DNA of 41,903 nt from Clostridia bacterium (GCA_017410065.1 JAFQRL010000044.1:1-41903); one strand, 5' to 3'. Positions 7,887-16,494 are shown, numbered from the stretch's first letter. Notes: a model not told the origin generated them from the letters alone. Numbers and translations: made by a program.

Positions 7887-8729
7887 CTATATTTCAAATT
7901 TCTCTTGAATTAATAAGTTCTCAATACGATTTTTTATTATTTCACAATACTCGGGCAAAATTTCTATTCCAACACAATAGCGTCCGTTTCTTATGCACGC
8001 TTCTATTGTTGTTCCCGATCCTACAAATGGATCTAATACGATATCATCTTTTCGGGTGAATCCCAGAAGCAATCTGTTGATAAGCTCAAGAGGAAATTGA
8101 CACGGGTGCGGTGTTCTTTCTTTTGAGGAGCGATTTTTACCGGTTGTCACTTTCGCTATTTGCCAGACATCACTCGGGTTTTTCCCCAAAGGATTAACTC
8201 TTGATTTACCGTGTCTCATAGAATTGGGATACTTAACATTTTTATCTCTGATTGGATCAAGATTGAACGTGTAATTTTCTTTGTTTTTTACATACCATAA
8301 TATTTTTTCGTTTCTCGGGCTTAAATACTTTTTGCATGCAACGCCTGCTGAGTAGTTCCAAACTATTTCTTGATTTAAATATAGGGGGACTTTGTCCCAA
8401 AGCAAATATGGTATAGGAATTGCCCTGCCGGTGTCAACAGCGCTCAGATATCCTAAATTCAACAAAAGACACCCATCGTCAACCAATAAATTACACGAGT
8501 CTTTTAACCACTCCTCGGACCAATTCACATATTTATCCAATGCTATTATTTCTTCATATTCTTTTCCTATATTATAGGGAGGACTTGTTATAATTGCATT
8601 GAAAATTTGCTTGTTGATTTTTTTTTGAACCTCGATAGTATCGCCACAAAACAGAATGCAATTTTCATTCTCATAGTAAGGGCTTCCTATTTTTTCTTTT
8701 AATAATCCTTTAATTGCTTCAAAATTCAT
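7887..8729 (-). CDS. Type II DNA methyltransferase (beta class, probably N4-cytosine)
   Basis: Motif IV TSPPYNIGK at residues 48-56 precedes motif I DPFVGSGTT at 233-241, the order of beta-class DNA methyltransferases. TSPPY rather than DPPY favours N4-cytosine methylation, as reported for the ScaI methylase, though N6-adenine is possible. The variable stretch between them (about 150-205, RHGKSRVNPLGK and PHPCQFP) should hold target recognition. The protein has 280 residues. ATG 8729 has AGAGG upstream and its own promoter. It lies immediately upstream of the ScaI-like nuclease and presumably protects the same site. The two genes share low GC content. Confidence 0.88.
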   Translation of the reverse strand: MNFEAIKGLLKEKIGSPYYENENCILFCGDTIEVQKKINKQIFNAIITSPPYNIGKEYEEIIALDKYVNWSEEWLKDSCNLLVDDGCLLLNLGYLSAVDTGRAIPIPYLLWDKVPLYLNQEIVWNYSAGVACKKYLSPRNEKILWYVKNKENYTFNLDPIRDKNVKYPNSMRHGKSRVNPLGKNPSDVWQIAKVTTGKNRSSKERTPHPCQFPLELINRLLLGFTRKDDIVLDPFVGSGTTIEACIRNGRYCVGIEILPEYCEIIKNRIENLLIQEKFEI

Positions 8730-8756
8730 AAAAACCTCTAATTTTGAGTTTACATA

Positions 8757-8785
8757 ATTATAACATAAATATTAAAAAAATTCAA
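8757..8785 (-). promoter_or_regulatory. Sigma-A promoter of the restriction-modification operon
   Basis: On the minus strand TTGAAT (8785-8780), a 17-bp spacer and TATAAT (8762-8757), 28 bp before the methyltransferase start. Confidence 0.75.
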
Positions 8786-8859
8786 TCCTTTTAATGTTTG
8801 AATTAGAAAAAGGCAACAATTATTTGTATTATGCCTGAATTATGGCGTAGGATTTCTCA

Positions 8860-8888
8860 TTGACAAAGCCGCTCCGATGGAGTATAAT
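8860..8888 (+). promoter_or_regulatory. Sigma-A promoter of the rRNA methyltransferase gene
   Basis: TTGACA (8860-8865), a 17-bp spacer and TATAAT (8883-8888): perfect consensus. Transcription should begin at about 8895, leaving a leader of about 100 nt. Confidence 0.88.
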
Positions 8889-8894
8889 ATCCTT

Positions 8895-8993
8895 GGAAAT
8901 TTTCGCAGACCGAGGGGAGCTTGCAGACTGTGCTTTGACCTCGGGGTGCGCGGCATCGCTTTGGCGGTGCGGATGATGAAACGGAGATCATAG
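8895..8993 (+). promoter_or_regulatory. Structured 5' leader of the rRNA methyltransferase gene
   Basis: Two hairpins fill the leader. CCGAGG (8910-8915) pairs with CCTCGG (8939-8944), and GCATCGC (8953-8959) pairs with GCGGTGC (8964-8970) around a TTTG loop. GGAG at 8983-8986 is the ribosome binding site. I do not recognise a known riboswitch; neither stem has a T-tract. Confidence 0.45.
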
Positions 8994-10166
8994 ATGAAAC
9001 TTGAGCTTGTTGCCACCTGCCTTTTCGGGCTTGAAAGGCTCCTCGGCGAGGAAATTGAGGCGCTGGGGTATGAAAAAATTTCAACAATAGACGGCAGAGT
9101 GACCTTCCTCGGAGACGAGGAGGCTGTGGCACTCTCAAACGTTTTTCTGCGGTATGCGGAGAGAGTGTTTATCAAGCTTGGCTCCTTCAGGGTGGAGAGC
9201 TTTGAGGAGCTCTTTGAAGGAACGAGGGCTTTGCCCTGGGCTGATTTTATCGGCAGTGCGGACGAATTTCCCGTGAAGGGTCATTCAATTCATTCAAAGC
9301 TCTTTTCAATTCCCGACTGCCAAGCCATCGTGAAAAAGGCGGTGGTCAGGTCTATGAGCGAGCGCTACGGCATCAGCATCTTCCCCGAGGAGGGTGTGAA
9401 GGTGCAGATAGAATTCTTTATCCTGAACGATATTGCCACCCTGATGATAGACACCTCGGGCACCGCGCTTCATAAGCGAGGATACAGAAAGGATGCTCTC
9501 GGCGCACCTATAAGGGAGACCCTTGCGGCGGCTATCGCGGCGACCTCCCGTCCGAGAGAGAACGTGCTTCTTTGGGACCCTATGTGCGGTAGCGGAACTA
9601 TTGCCATAGAGGCGGCAATGCAGATGAGAAGGATAGCCCCCGGCATTAAGCGGAGCTTTGCCGCAGAGAAATTCGGCTTTCTTGATAAAAAGCTTTTCGA
9701 CCTTGCAAGAGAGGAAGCGAGGGAGGGCGAGATCAAGACCGAATTTCGGGCGTACGCAAGCGACGTCGACCCCGAGGCTGTGGCATTAGCCGAAAGGAAT
9801 GCGGCATTGGCGGGCGTTTTGGACACGGTGAAGGTCTTTAAGATGGACGCAAGAGAAATAAGAGCCGATGGCGTGAGGGGCACTATCGTCACAAATCCGC
9901 CTTACGGTGAAAGGCTCGGCAGCCAAAGAGAGGCGGAGCGGCTATACACCGAGATCGGCGAGCATTTCCGCTCGCTATCACCCTGGCAGGTATATATCAT
10001 CACCTCCCATCCGTCCTTTGAGAAGTTCTACGGACTTCGCGCGGATAAGGTGCGAAAGCTTTATAACGGTATGCTCCCTTGCTATCTTTATCAGTATTTT
10101 AAAAGCGACCTGCGCAGAGAATCCGAAAGAGCAGAGCTCCGCTCGAAGAATAAAAAACATAAATAA
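8994..10166 (+). CDS. Class I SAM-dependent rRNA methyltransferase, RlmL/YpsC family
   Basis: This 390-residue protein has an N-terminal ferredoxin-like plus THUMP region (about 1-160) for RNA binding and a C-terminal Rossmann methyltransferase. SAM-binding motif I is DPMCGSGT at 195-202, and the catalytic motif NPPYGER is at 301-307, typical of guanine-N2 rRNA methylases. The family includes the N-terminal half of Escherichia coli RlmL (m2G2445 of 23S rRNA) and Bacillus YpsC. The lone-domain length fits YpsC. The C-terminus is basic. It has its own perfect promoter and structured leader, diverges from the restriction-modification operon, and is followed by a multi-hairpin element. Confidence 0.88.
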   Translation: MKLELVATCLFGLERLLGEEIEALGYEKISTIDGRVTFLGDEEAVALSNVFLRYAERVFIKLGSFRVESFEELFEGTRALPWADFIGSADEFPVKGHSIHSKLFSIPDCQAIVKKAVVRSMSERYGISIFPEEGVKVQIEFFILNDIATLMIDTSGTALHKRGYRKDALGAPIRETLAAAIAATSRPRENVLLWDPMCGSGTIAIEAAMQMRRIAPGIKRSFAAEKFGFLDKKLFDLAREEAREGEIKTEFRAYASDVDPEAVALAERNAALAGVLDTVKVFKMDAREIRADGVRGTIVTNPPYGERLGSQREAERLYTEIGEHFRSLSPWQVYIITSHPSFEKFYGLRADKVRKLYNGMLPCYLYQYFKSDLRRESERAELRSKNKKHK

Positions 10167-10168
10167 TA

Positions 10169-10455
10169 TGCGTGTTATCCTTAACGGAGAACACGCAGCG
10201 ATATAAATCCCCCGGGGATTTGCGATATTCCCTAACGGGAGCGATATAAGGCAACGCCTTGCGATATGTTTTAACATACTCGCCGCAAGGCGAGATATGC
10301 TAAAACGAGGGGATTTATATCATATCGCATTGGAGCGAAGCGACAATATATCGCACGAGCAAAGCGAGTATATCGCGTTTGCATAGCAAACATATCGCCA
10401 AGCAGAAAAAAGAGATAACATTTCGGCTACGATTTGTTATCTCTTTCTGCTTGTT
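10169..10455. repeat. Multi-hairpin element A (GCGATAT linker class)
   Basis: The linker GCGATAT occurs four times forward (10198, 10222, 10241, 10261), then four times as ATATCGC (10322, 10348, 10370, 10392). Each interval holds a small hairpin, for example AAATCCCC/GGGGATTT, TCCC/GGGA, AAGGC/GCCTT and GTTTGC/GCAAAC. A capping hairpin lies at 10169-10197; the same 29 nt recur exactly at 14843-14871. A terminator hairpin ends the element: AGAGATAACA (10411-10420) with TGTTATCTCT (10435-10444), extended by AGCAGAAA outside. A module at 10458-10494 that is also found inside the AGTGAAGTT-class elements follows. It sits between rlmL-like and GH2 genes, read in the same direction. Confidence 0.85.
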
Positions 10456-10456
10456 T
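10401..10456 (+). terminator. Terminator hairpin at the end of element A
   Basis: AGCAGAAAAAAGAGATAACA (10401-10420) pairs with TGTTATCTCTTTCTGCT (10435-10451) and is followed by TGTTT. It probably ends the rlmL-like transcript. Confidence 0.65.
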
Positions 10457-10639
10457 AGGGGTTCCCCGAAGCGAAGTATGAGCTTTGGGGGTTCACGTAT
10501 TTGGGTTTGGGCTTAGCCCATAATGCATTTGACCGGTCAAATGCGATGCTCGCACTTAGCAGTATTTTTCAATTTCTCCGCTAAGAACATCACCCGTAAT
10601 AATTATAGTTTTTTTGTTTTGTGTTTGTAGATAAATGAA

Positions 10640-10645
10640 TATAAT
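10640..10645 (+). promoter_or_regulatory. Possible -10 box of the GH2 gene
   Basis: TATAAT lies 46 bp before the GH2 start, without a good -35. The 16 nt ending here, GATAAATGAATATAAT, recur at 16870-16885 upstream of the U32 gene. Confidence 0.4.
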
Positions 10646-10691
10646 TTGCTTATATCTTCAAGAATAGATAAAAAAGCATTTTGGAGGTAAT

Positions 10692-13001
10692 ATGAAAAAC
10701 GAAAGCTATAAAAGAAGAAGGATAAATATTGATGCGGGCTGGAGCTTTTACCGAGGGTGCGGTCTTGCGGAGTGCGGCTCGGAGGGGGAGGCGGTGAGCC
10801 TTCCGCACACCTGGAACGCCATCGACGGTCAGGACGGCGGCGCGGACTATTTTCGCGGCAGCTGTGTTTATAAGAGGCGGCTTCAGGTTGAGCCCGAGGA
10901 GGGGTTAAGATATTATCTTGAATTTCTCGGGGCAAATTCCTCGGCGTGGGTGTATCTCGGGGAGAGGCTTGTGGCGGAGCATCACGGCGGCTATTCCACC
11001 TTCAGGGCGGATATCACGGAGGCTCTCCTTTGCGGGGAGAGGGAGCTTTCGGTGGTGGTTGATAATTCGCCATCCGACAGGGTCTATCCGCAAATGGCGG
11101 ACTTCACTTTTTACGGCGGCTTATACAGGAGCGTTTATCTTGTCACCGTGCCCGAGGTGCATATCGACCTTGATTACTTCGGAGGCTCGGGGGTGAAGAT
11201 AACGCCTAGTCTTTCGGGCGGCGAGACCGAGGTTGAGTGCGAGATATACACAACACCGCTTCGCTCGGGGCAGAGGGTGATGGCAACTCTCTTTGATGGA
11301 GAGGGTGTGCGAATGGAGAGCCGAGAGTGTGTTCTTGTCGGTGAGTCGGGTGCAGATAGGTGCGAATGTGATAATAATAACTGCGGCGAGCGGCTCTCTT
11401 ATAAATGCACCTTCAAGATACCCGACGCGAGGCTTTGGTGCGGTGTGCGCGACCCTTATTTATACAGTATTCGCGCCGAGCTTTGGGAGGGAGAGGAGCT
11501 CTTTGACGGAGTGACCGAGCGGTTTGGATGTCGGACTATGGAGCTTGACCCCGAGCGCGGATTTATTCTGAACGGCGAGGAATATCCTTTGCGGGGTGTT
11601 TCAAGGCATCAGGATTTTGTTGGAATAGGAAACGCCCTTTTGCCATCTCACCATAAGAGGGATATGGAGCTTATTTCGGAGCTTGGGGCAAACACCGTCA
11701 GGCTTGCTCATTATCAGCACGACAGAGCATTTTACGATCTTTGCGACGAGCACGGCATCGTGGTGTGGGCGGAGATACCCTATATATCAAAGCACCTGGA
11801 CTGTGGAGTGGAAAACACGCTTTCCCAAATGCGTGAGCTTATCGTGCAGAATTACAATCACCCCTCGATCGCCTTTTGGGGACTTTCAAACGAGATATCC
11901 ATCGGTGGCTCGGGAGAGGGACTTATTGAAAATCACAGAAGACTGAACGAGCTTTGCCACTCTCTTGACAAGACCCGCAAGACGGTGGTTGCCGCCGTGA
12001 CTGCCTGCAAGACCGACGACCCCTATCTTAAGATTCCCGATGCCGTGGCGTATAACCATTACTTTGGGTGGTATGGCGGCGAATGTGAAATGATGGGTCC
12101 TTGGTTTGATAAATTCCACAGAGAGCACCCCGATATTCCTATCGGCGTGAGTGAATACGGCTGTGAGGCTCTCGATTGGCATAGCTCCGACCCTACCCAG
12201 GGAGACTACACCGAGGAGTATCAGGCGTACTACCACGAGCAGATGATAAAGCAGCTATTCTCGCGGAAATATCTTTTTGCCACCTACGTTTGGAATATGT
12301 TTGATTTCGGCGCGGATGCAAGGGGCGAGGGCGGCGAGAACGGACGAAACCACAAGGGGCTCGTCACCTTTGACAGAGCCTATAAAAAGGACGCCTTTTA
12401 TGCCTATAAGGCATACCTTTCGGGAGAGCCCTTCGTGCATATTGCGGGCAAGAGGTTTGCAAGGAGAGCGGGGGAGGAGACGGTCGTTACCGTTTATTCA
12501 AATCTGCCCGAGGTGGAGCTTTTCAGAAACGGCGAGAGGGTCGGCACTCGGCGCGCCGAGGATCACTTCTTCCGCTTTAAGATCAAAAACGAGGGGGAGA
12601 GCAGACTTATCGCAAGGGCGGGAGGACTTGCCGACGAGTGTGTGATAAGACGAGTGGAAAAGCATCCCGAGGAGTATATTCTCCGCGAGGCGGGGGCGGT
12701 GCTCAATTGGTTTGATATAGAGGCGCCCGAGGGCAGACTATCCCTTAACGACAAGATCTCCGATATCATAAGAGTGCCCGAGGGGGCGAGGTGGTTTTCT
12801 TCGCTCACAGAGAGGCTCACGGGAAAGGTTGAGAGAGGGGCGGGCGGCTTCGAATTCGATATGAGTTCTCCCGAGGTCTGCGAGATGATGGGCGGCTTCA
12901 CCCTTCTGCGCTTTACCTCAATGCTGGGTATGATGAATATCAAGCTCACAAAGGGGCAGCTTCTCAAAATGAATTCGGAGCTTAATAAAATAAAAAAATA
13001 A
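10692..13001 (+). CDS. Glycoside hydrolase family 2 (beta-galactosidase-like)
   Basis: A 769-residue GH2 enzyme. Residues 1-165 form the jelly-roll sugar-binding domain (LPHTWN, YFRGSCVYKR, TFYGGLYR); 175-280 an immunoglobulin-like domain; 285-590 the TIM barrel with RGVSRHQD, NTVRLAHYQHDRAFYDLCDEHG, acid/base Glu401 in LSNEIS and nucleophile Glu488 in VSEYG. A DUF4982-like beta domain (VELFRNGE) follows at about 600-670. The last 90 residues (LNDKISDIIRVPEGARW onward) are a helical tail that I recall from other Firmicutes GH2 proteins; its role is unknown. No signal peptide, so cytosolic action on imported beta-galactosides or glucuronides is likely. Strong GGAGG precedes ATG 10692. Confidence 0.9.
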   Translation: MKNESYKRRRINIDAGWSFYRGCGLAECGSEGEAVSLPHTWNAIDGQDGGADYFRGSCVYKRRLQVEPEEGLRYYLEFLGANSSAWVYLGERLVAEHHGGYSTFRADITEALLCGERELSVVVDNSPSDRVYPQMADFTFYGGLYRSVYLVTVPEVHIDLDYFGGSGVKITPSLSGGETEVECEIYTTPLRSGQRVMATLFDGEGVRMESRECVLVGESGADRCECDNNNCGERLSYKCTFKIPDARLWCGVRDPYLYSIRAELWEGEELFDGVTERFGCRTMELDPERGFILNGEEYPLRGVSRHQDFVGIGNALLPSHHKRDMELISELGANTVRLAHYQHDRAFYDLCDEHGIVVWAEIPYISKHLDCGVENTLSQMRELIVQNYNHPSIAFWGLSNEISIGGSGEGLIENHRRLNELCHSLDKTRKTVVAAVTACKTDDPYLKIPDAVAYNHYFGWYGGECEMMGPWFDKFHREHPDIPIGVSEYGCEALDWHSSDPTQGDYTEEYQAYYHEQMIKQLFSRKYLFATYVWNMFDFGADARGEGGENGRNHKGLVTFDRAYKKDAFYAYKAYLSGEPFVHIAGKRFARRAGEETVVTVYSNLPEVELFRNGERVGTRRAEDHFFRFKIKNEGESRLIARAGGLADECVIRRVEKHPEEYILREAGAVLNWFDIEAPEGRLSLNDKISDIIRVPEGARWFSSLTERLTGKVERGAGGFEFDMSSPEVCEMMGGFTLLRFTSMLGMMNIKLTKGQLLKMNSELNKIKK

Positions 13002-13057
13002 AGCTTGGAGATAGCCCGAAATAAAAGGCTCACTCCGACTAAAAAACAATAAAAAAT

Positions 13058-13112
13058 ATGCTTGGCACGGCTAGTCTGCTAAAATGCAAAATATTCGTGC
13101 CAAGCATTTTTA
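13058..13112. terminator. Bidirectional terminator between GH2 and PlsC-like genes
   Basis: ATGCTTGGCACG (13058-13069) pairs perfectly over 12 bp with CGTGCCAAGCAT (13096-13107) and is followed by TTTTTATAT. The opposite strand also has a T-rich run, so it serves both convergent genes. Confidence 0.85.
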
Positions 13113-13130
13113 TATGTAAAATGTAAATAA

Positions 13131-14435
13131 TTATTTGCTAACTTCTTGCTTTTTCGCCTTTTCTATCTTATAAAGCTCCTCTGCGGCGAGGCGGATCTTT
13201 GCAACTATATCGTAGTCTACCTTGGGGAAGCAATAGAAAAGATGGGTGTTGTTGCCGATGGAGATAAGGTCGCCTATCTCATACCAATTGAAGTCGGAGT
13301 TGACGGTGTAGGACGCCTTCGGCTTTTGCTCGTAGGTGAAGGAGTCGCCCTCTATCCTAAAGCCATAGGGTCCGTGGAAAAATCTGCCCTCGCCTATATG
13401 ATAGAGGTGCTTTGTGTCCACAGTCATACAGATATCAACGGGGATATCCACCGAGTATTTGCCCGAGAGAAGCTCCTCTCGCACAGAGTCGCGCTCCCAA
13501 AGATACCAATCGGGGATCCTTGAAAATTTGCCGCGCTCCTCGCTGGTGCCGCCCTCGCTCTTATATTCAAGATGACCGTATTCGTTAAGGATATAGGTCT
13601 CGCCGCACTCCTTGCAGCGGAGCTCTATTCCATCGCCCTTCATTTTGCCCTCGGCGAGGCAATGGGGGCATTTATAGAGAACTCTGTTAAGACCTTCTGC
13701 CCTGAAGGGCTCGTCTATTTTTATATGATGCTCGTTTTGCCATTCGAAATTATCAAAGGTGAATTCCTTTTTGATGATCTCGTTTATTTCCTCGGTGCTC
13801 ATATTTTTCACGTCCTCTGCCGAGAGGGTGTATCTTTCGGTTGCGTGAACGTGGACCGCCCGCTTCCGAAGATTATTATAGAGGGGGTCTCTTGAAAAGG
13901 CACCGTATGCGTGGATCATAACCACGGGTATGCCAAGCATTTTAACAAGGCCTGCGGTGTTGTCGGGCAGGGTGGTTGAGGTGCCGTCGAAGGAGTAGCC
14001 CGCCTCGGGAAAGAGGACCACCGAGCTTTTCTTTTTCCTGACGGCGTAGATGATATCGCGCACGAGGGTCATATCGGTGACAAACTTATTGGTTGGGATA
14101 CAGCCGATCTGCCTCATCAGCCAATTCTTGCCGATAAAGCCGTCGCTTGTGGTGATGATATTAAAGGGGCGCGGATAGAGAAGCTCTGCCACGATCTCAA
14201 GATCGATGAAGCTTGAATGGTTCATAAGATAGAGTGCACACTCGCCCTTACCCAGCCTTTCCATTCCTATCTTCTCGGAGGTGAATTTGGTGTTTTTAAG
14301 GTCGGGTGCCGCAACGAGCTTCATAAGAGTGCGGAAGAAGATATTGGGCTTCTTCGGCTTTTTGTGCTTTTCCTTATGCTTTTCTCTTTGCGCCATAACC
14401 TCGTTATAGCTTTTTTCGATAACCTTGATCTTCAT
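13131..14435 (-). CDS. PlsC-like 1-acylglycerol-3-phosphate acyltransferase with C-terminal zinc ribbon
   Basis: Residues 55-200 (from ATG 14435) are a PlsC acyltransferase domain: His73-x4-Asp78 in NHSSFID, and FPEAGYSFDG near 142-151, the substrate-binding motif. Such enzymes acylate lysophosphatidate at the membrane in phospholipid synthesis. Unusually, a zinc ribbon follows (Cys256, Cys259, Cys274, Cys277) and then about 150 residues of beta-rich sequence. The N-terminal 30 residues are very basic, fitting membrane contact. I prefer ATG 14435, behind GAGGAAGG, giving 434 residues; an in-frame ATG at 14489 has no ribosome binding site. A 17-bp-spaced promoter lies upstream. The domain mix suggests a specialised lipid or an RNA/protein-linked role. 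Confidence 0.8.
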   Translation of the reverse strand: MKIKVIEKSYNEVMAQREKHKEKHKKPKKPNIFFRTLMKLVAAPDLKNTKFTSEKIGMERLGKGECALYLMNHSSFIDLEIVAELLYPRPFNIITTSDGFIGKNWLMRQIGCIPTNKFVTDMTLVRDIIYAVRKKKSSVVLFPEAGYSFDGTSTTLPDNTAGLVKMLGIPVVMIHAYGAFSRDPLYNNLRKRAVHVHATERYTLSAEDVKNMSTEEINEIIKKEFTFDNFEWQNEHHIKIDEPFRAEGLNRVLYKCPHCLAEGKMKGDGIELRCKECGETYILNEYGHLEYKSEGGTSEERGKFSRIPDWYLWERDSVREELLSGKYSVDIPVDICMTVDTKHLYHIGEGRFFHGPYGFRIEGDSFTYEQKPKASYTVNSDFNWYEIGDLISIGNNTHLFYCFPKVDYDIVAKIRLAAEELYKIEKAKKQEVSK

Positions 14436-14539
14436 ATCTTTTTGGACCTTCCTCGGTGTGAAATTTTTTCGCTTGGGGTGATTGGTCATTAGTGCTTTGA
14501 ACGGTCAGGGTGCTGAACTTGAAATATCCAAGTCCAAGT

Positions 14540-14568
14540 AGTATACCATAAATCGACAAATTTTTCAA
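14540..14568 (-). promoter_or_regulatory. Sigma-A promoter of the PlsC-like gene
   Basis: On the minus strand TTGAAA (14568-14563), a 17-bp spacer and TATACT (14545-14540). Confidence 0.75.
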
Positions 14569-14620
14569 CCCCCAATGAGAAAAATAAAATGGGGACAACG
14601 AGAAAAATTCCGTAATGTGC

Positions 14621-14871
14621 TCTCTTTTCTGTAAGTGAAGTTTTCGCTACCGCGAAAGTGAAGTTGCACCGCGAACCCCCAAAGCTCATTCTTCGCTTCG
14701 GGGAACCCCGTTTCAGTGAAGTTTGTGCTACGCACAAGTGAAGTTAAGTTTGCCCACTTTGCCAAAGGCAAAACTTCACTATCCGTAGGATAACTTCACT
14801 TACGCAGTAAACTTCACTTGCCCGTAAGGGCAAACTTAGTTTTGCGTGTTATCCTTAACGGAGAACACGCA
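14621..14871. repeat. Multi-hairpin element B (AGTGAAGTT linker class)
   Basis: AGTGAAGTT is repeated four times forward and then as AACTTCACT three times plus a decayed copy, with small hairpins between, such as GTGC/GCAC, ATCC/GGAT and GCCC/GGGC. It is nearly identical to element D (21779-21991) and inverted relative to element C. The capping hairpin at 14843-14871 is identical to that of element A although the linker word differs. The terminator hairpin that should precede the element (about 14600-14628) is decayed: only fragments of pairing are left. It lies between two divergent promoters, where a terminator would not be needed. Confidence 0.85.
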
Positions 14872-14889
14872 AAAAAATTCTATATTACC

Positions 14890-14918
14890 TTGATTTTTTC
14901 TCTTATTTATATTAAAAT
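14890..14918 (+). promoter_or_regulatory. Sigma-A promoter of comM
   Basis: TTGATT (14890-14895), a 17-bp spacer and TAAAAT (14913-14918), 31 bp before the start codon. Confidence 0.65.
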
Positions 14919-14949
14919 ATATTTGTAAAAAAATTTACTAGGAGTTATT

Positions 14950-16494
14950 ATGCTTTCCAAGGTATACAGTGCAGGAGTTTTCGGAATAGACGGGTATGAA
15001 GTCGCCGTTGAATGTAGCGGCTGGGACAGGCTTCCCAAGGTGGAGCTCGTTGGACTTCCCGATGCGGCGGTGAAGGAGGCGAAGAACAGAGTTCGTTCGG
15101 CTTGCGAAAACAGCGGCTTTCTCTTTCCGAGCCTTGAGCTTTTGATAAATCTTGCCCCCGCAGATATAAAAAAGGAGGGCACAGGCTACGATCTTGCTAT
15201 AATTTGTGCTATCCTTCAATGCGACAGGGTGATCCCCGCGGAGTGCGATTTTTCCGATAAGTGCCTTATCGGCGAGCTTTCCCTTTCGGGCGAGGTGCGC
15301 CCTGTGAGCGGTGTTTTGTCTATGGTGATCACGGCTCGCGATTCGGGAAGGCGCGAGGTCTTTGTGCCCTATGAAAACAGAGGCGAGGCTTCGGTGGTGG
15401 ACGGTATCACCGTTTACGGAGTTAAGACCTTGAGAGAGCTTATCGACCATCTTAAGGGCAAGGAGCTTTTGGAGCCCGTGCCGAGAGACAGCTCGGTTTT
15501 CGACCTTTCACTTCGTGAGAGTGGGGTGGATTTTTCGGAGGTCTGCGGTCAGCTTCTCGGCAGGCGCGCTCTTGAGATCGCCGCGGCGGGCGGACATAAT
15601 ATTCTTCTTATAGGCCCTCCCGGTGCGGGTAAATCTATGATGGCGAAAAGACTTCCAACGATCCTGCCCGATATGAGCTTTGAGGAGGCTCTTGAGACCA
15701 CGAAGATCCATTCGGTCACGGGTATGTTAAGGTCTAATCTTGTTACCACAAGGCCCTTCCGCTCCCCTCACCACACGGTGACGATGCCTGGTATGGCTGG
15801 CGGCGGAGCTATTCCACAGCCCGGCGAGATATCCCTTGCCCATAACGGAGTGCTTTTCCTTGACGAGCTGCCCGAATTTTCCAAGGCGGTCACGGAGTCG
15901 CTTCGTCAGCCTCTTGAGGATGGCGTTGTTACCGTCACTCGTGCGGCGGCAAAGATAACCTATCCCGCAACCTTTATGCTTGTTTGCGCGATGAACCCTT
16001 GCCGTTGCGGCTATTTCGGTGACTCGGTGCGCCGTTGCACCTGCTCTCCCGAGATGAGGCAGAAGTACATACAGAGGGTGAGCGGTCCCCTTCTTGACAG
16101 AATGGATATTCAGATAGAGATACCCTCCGTCACCTACGACGATCTTTCGGGTAAGCGCGCGGGCGGTGAGTGCTCGGCGGATATCCGAAAGAGGGTAAAT
16201 GAGGGCAGACGCTTCACAGACGAGCGACTTATCCGCGGCGGCGATAAGCCCGGGGTGCTAAATGCAAATATGTCGCCTGCTATGATGAGAAAATACTGTC
16301 AGCCCGACGAGGCGGGCTCAAAGCTTCTCAGGGAGGCATTTGAAAATATAGGGCTTTCCGCAAGAGGCCACGACAGAATACTTAAGGTCGCAAGAACTAT
16401 TGCCGACCTTGACGGAATTGAAGTTATAAATGAGGATCATATTGCGGAGGCGATACAGTATAGGAGTTTGGATCGCAAATACTGGAAAAGGTGA
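14950..16494 (+). CDS. comM: YifB/ComM family Mg-chelatase-like AAA+ ATPase
   Basis: The 514-residue protein has a Lon-protease-like N-terminal fold (about 1-170, LVGLPDAAVKEAKNRVRSA is diagnostic), then a Mg-chelatase-type AAA+ module. Walker A is GPPGAGKS at 222-229, Walker B VLFLDEL at 301-307, and the cysteine-containing NPCRCGYFGD follows at about 345-355. A C-terminal winged/helical domain (SARGHDRILKVARTIADL) ends it. ComM is a hexameric helicase that promotes branch migration during natural transformation in Gram-negative bacteria. In Firmicutes the role is less clear. AGGAG lies 5 bp before ATG 14950. Confidence 0.9.
   Translation: MLSKVYSAGVFGIDGYEVAVECSGWDRLPKVELVGLPDAAVKEAKNRVRSACENSGFLFPSLELLINLAPADIKKEGTGYDLAIICAILQCDRVIPAECDFSDKCLIGELSLSGEVRPVSGVLSMVITARDSGRREVFVPYENRGEASVVDGITVYGVKTLRELIDHLKGKELLEPVPRDSSVFDLSLRESGVDFSEVCGQLLGRRALEIAAAGGHNILLIGPPGAGKSMMAKRLPTILPDMSFEEALETTKIHSVTGMLRSNLVTTRPFRSPHHTVTMPGMAGGGAIPQPGEISLAHNGVLFLDELPEFSKAVTESLRQPLEDGVVTVTRAAAKITYPATFMLVCAMNPCRCGYFGDSVRRCTCSPEMRQKYIQRVSGPLLDRMDIQIEIPSVTYDDLSGKRAGGECSADIRKRVNEGRRFTDERLIRGGDKPGVLNANMSPAMMRKYCQPDEAGSKLLREAFENIGLSARGHDRILKVARTIADLDGIEVINEDHIAEAIQYRSLDRKYWKR

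Noticed and set aside
8895..8993. RNase P RNA
   Set aside because: The segment is only about 100 nt and lacks the conserved P-RNA core sequences.
10198..10398. CRISPR array
   Set aside because: The repeated words are only 7-9 nt, turn to the opposite orientation halfway, and the intervals are themselves palindromes of unequal length. No cas genes are nearby.
14489..14771. Open frames reading through element B (peptide with LWGFAVQLHFRGSENFT)
   Set aside because: The same peptide is read from element D, because the DNA repeat is shared. They are products of the repeat, not genes.
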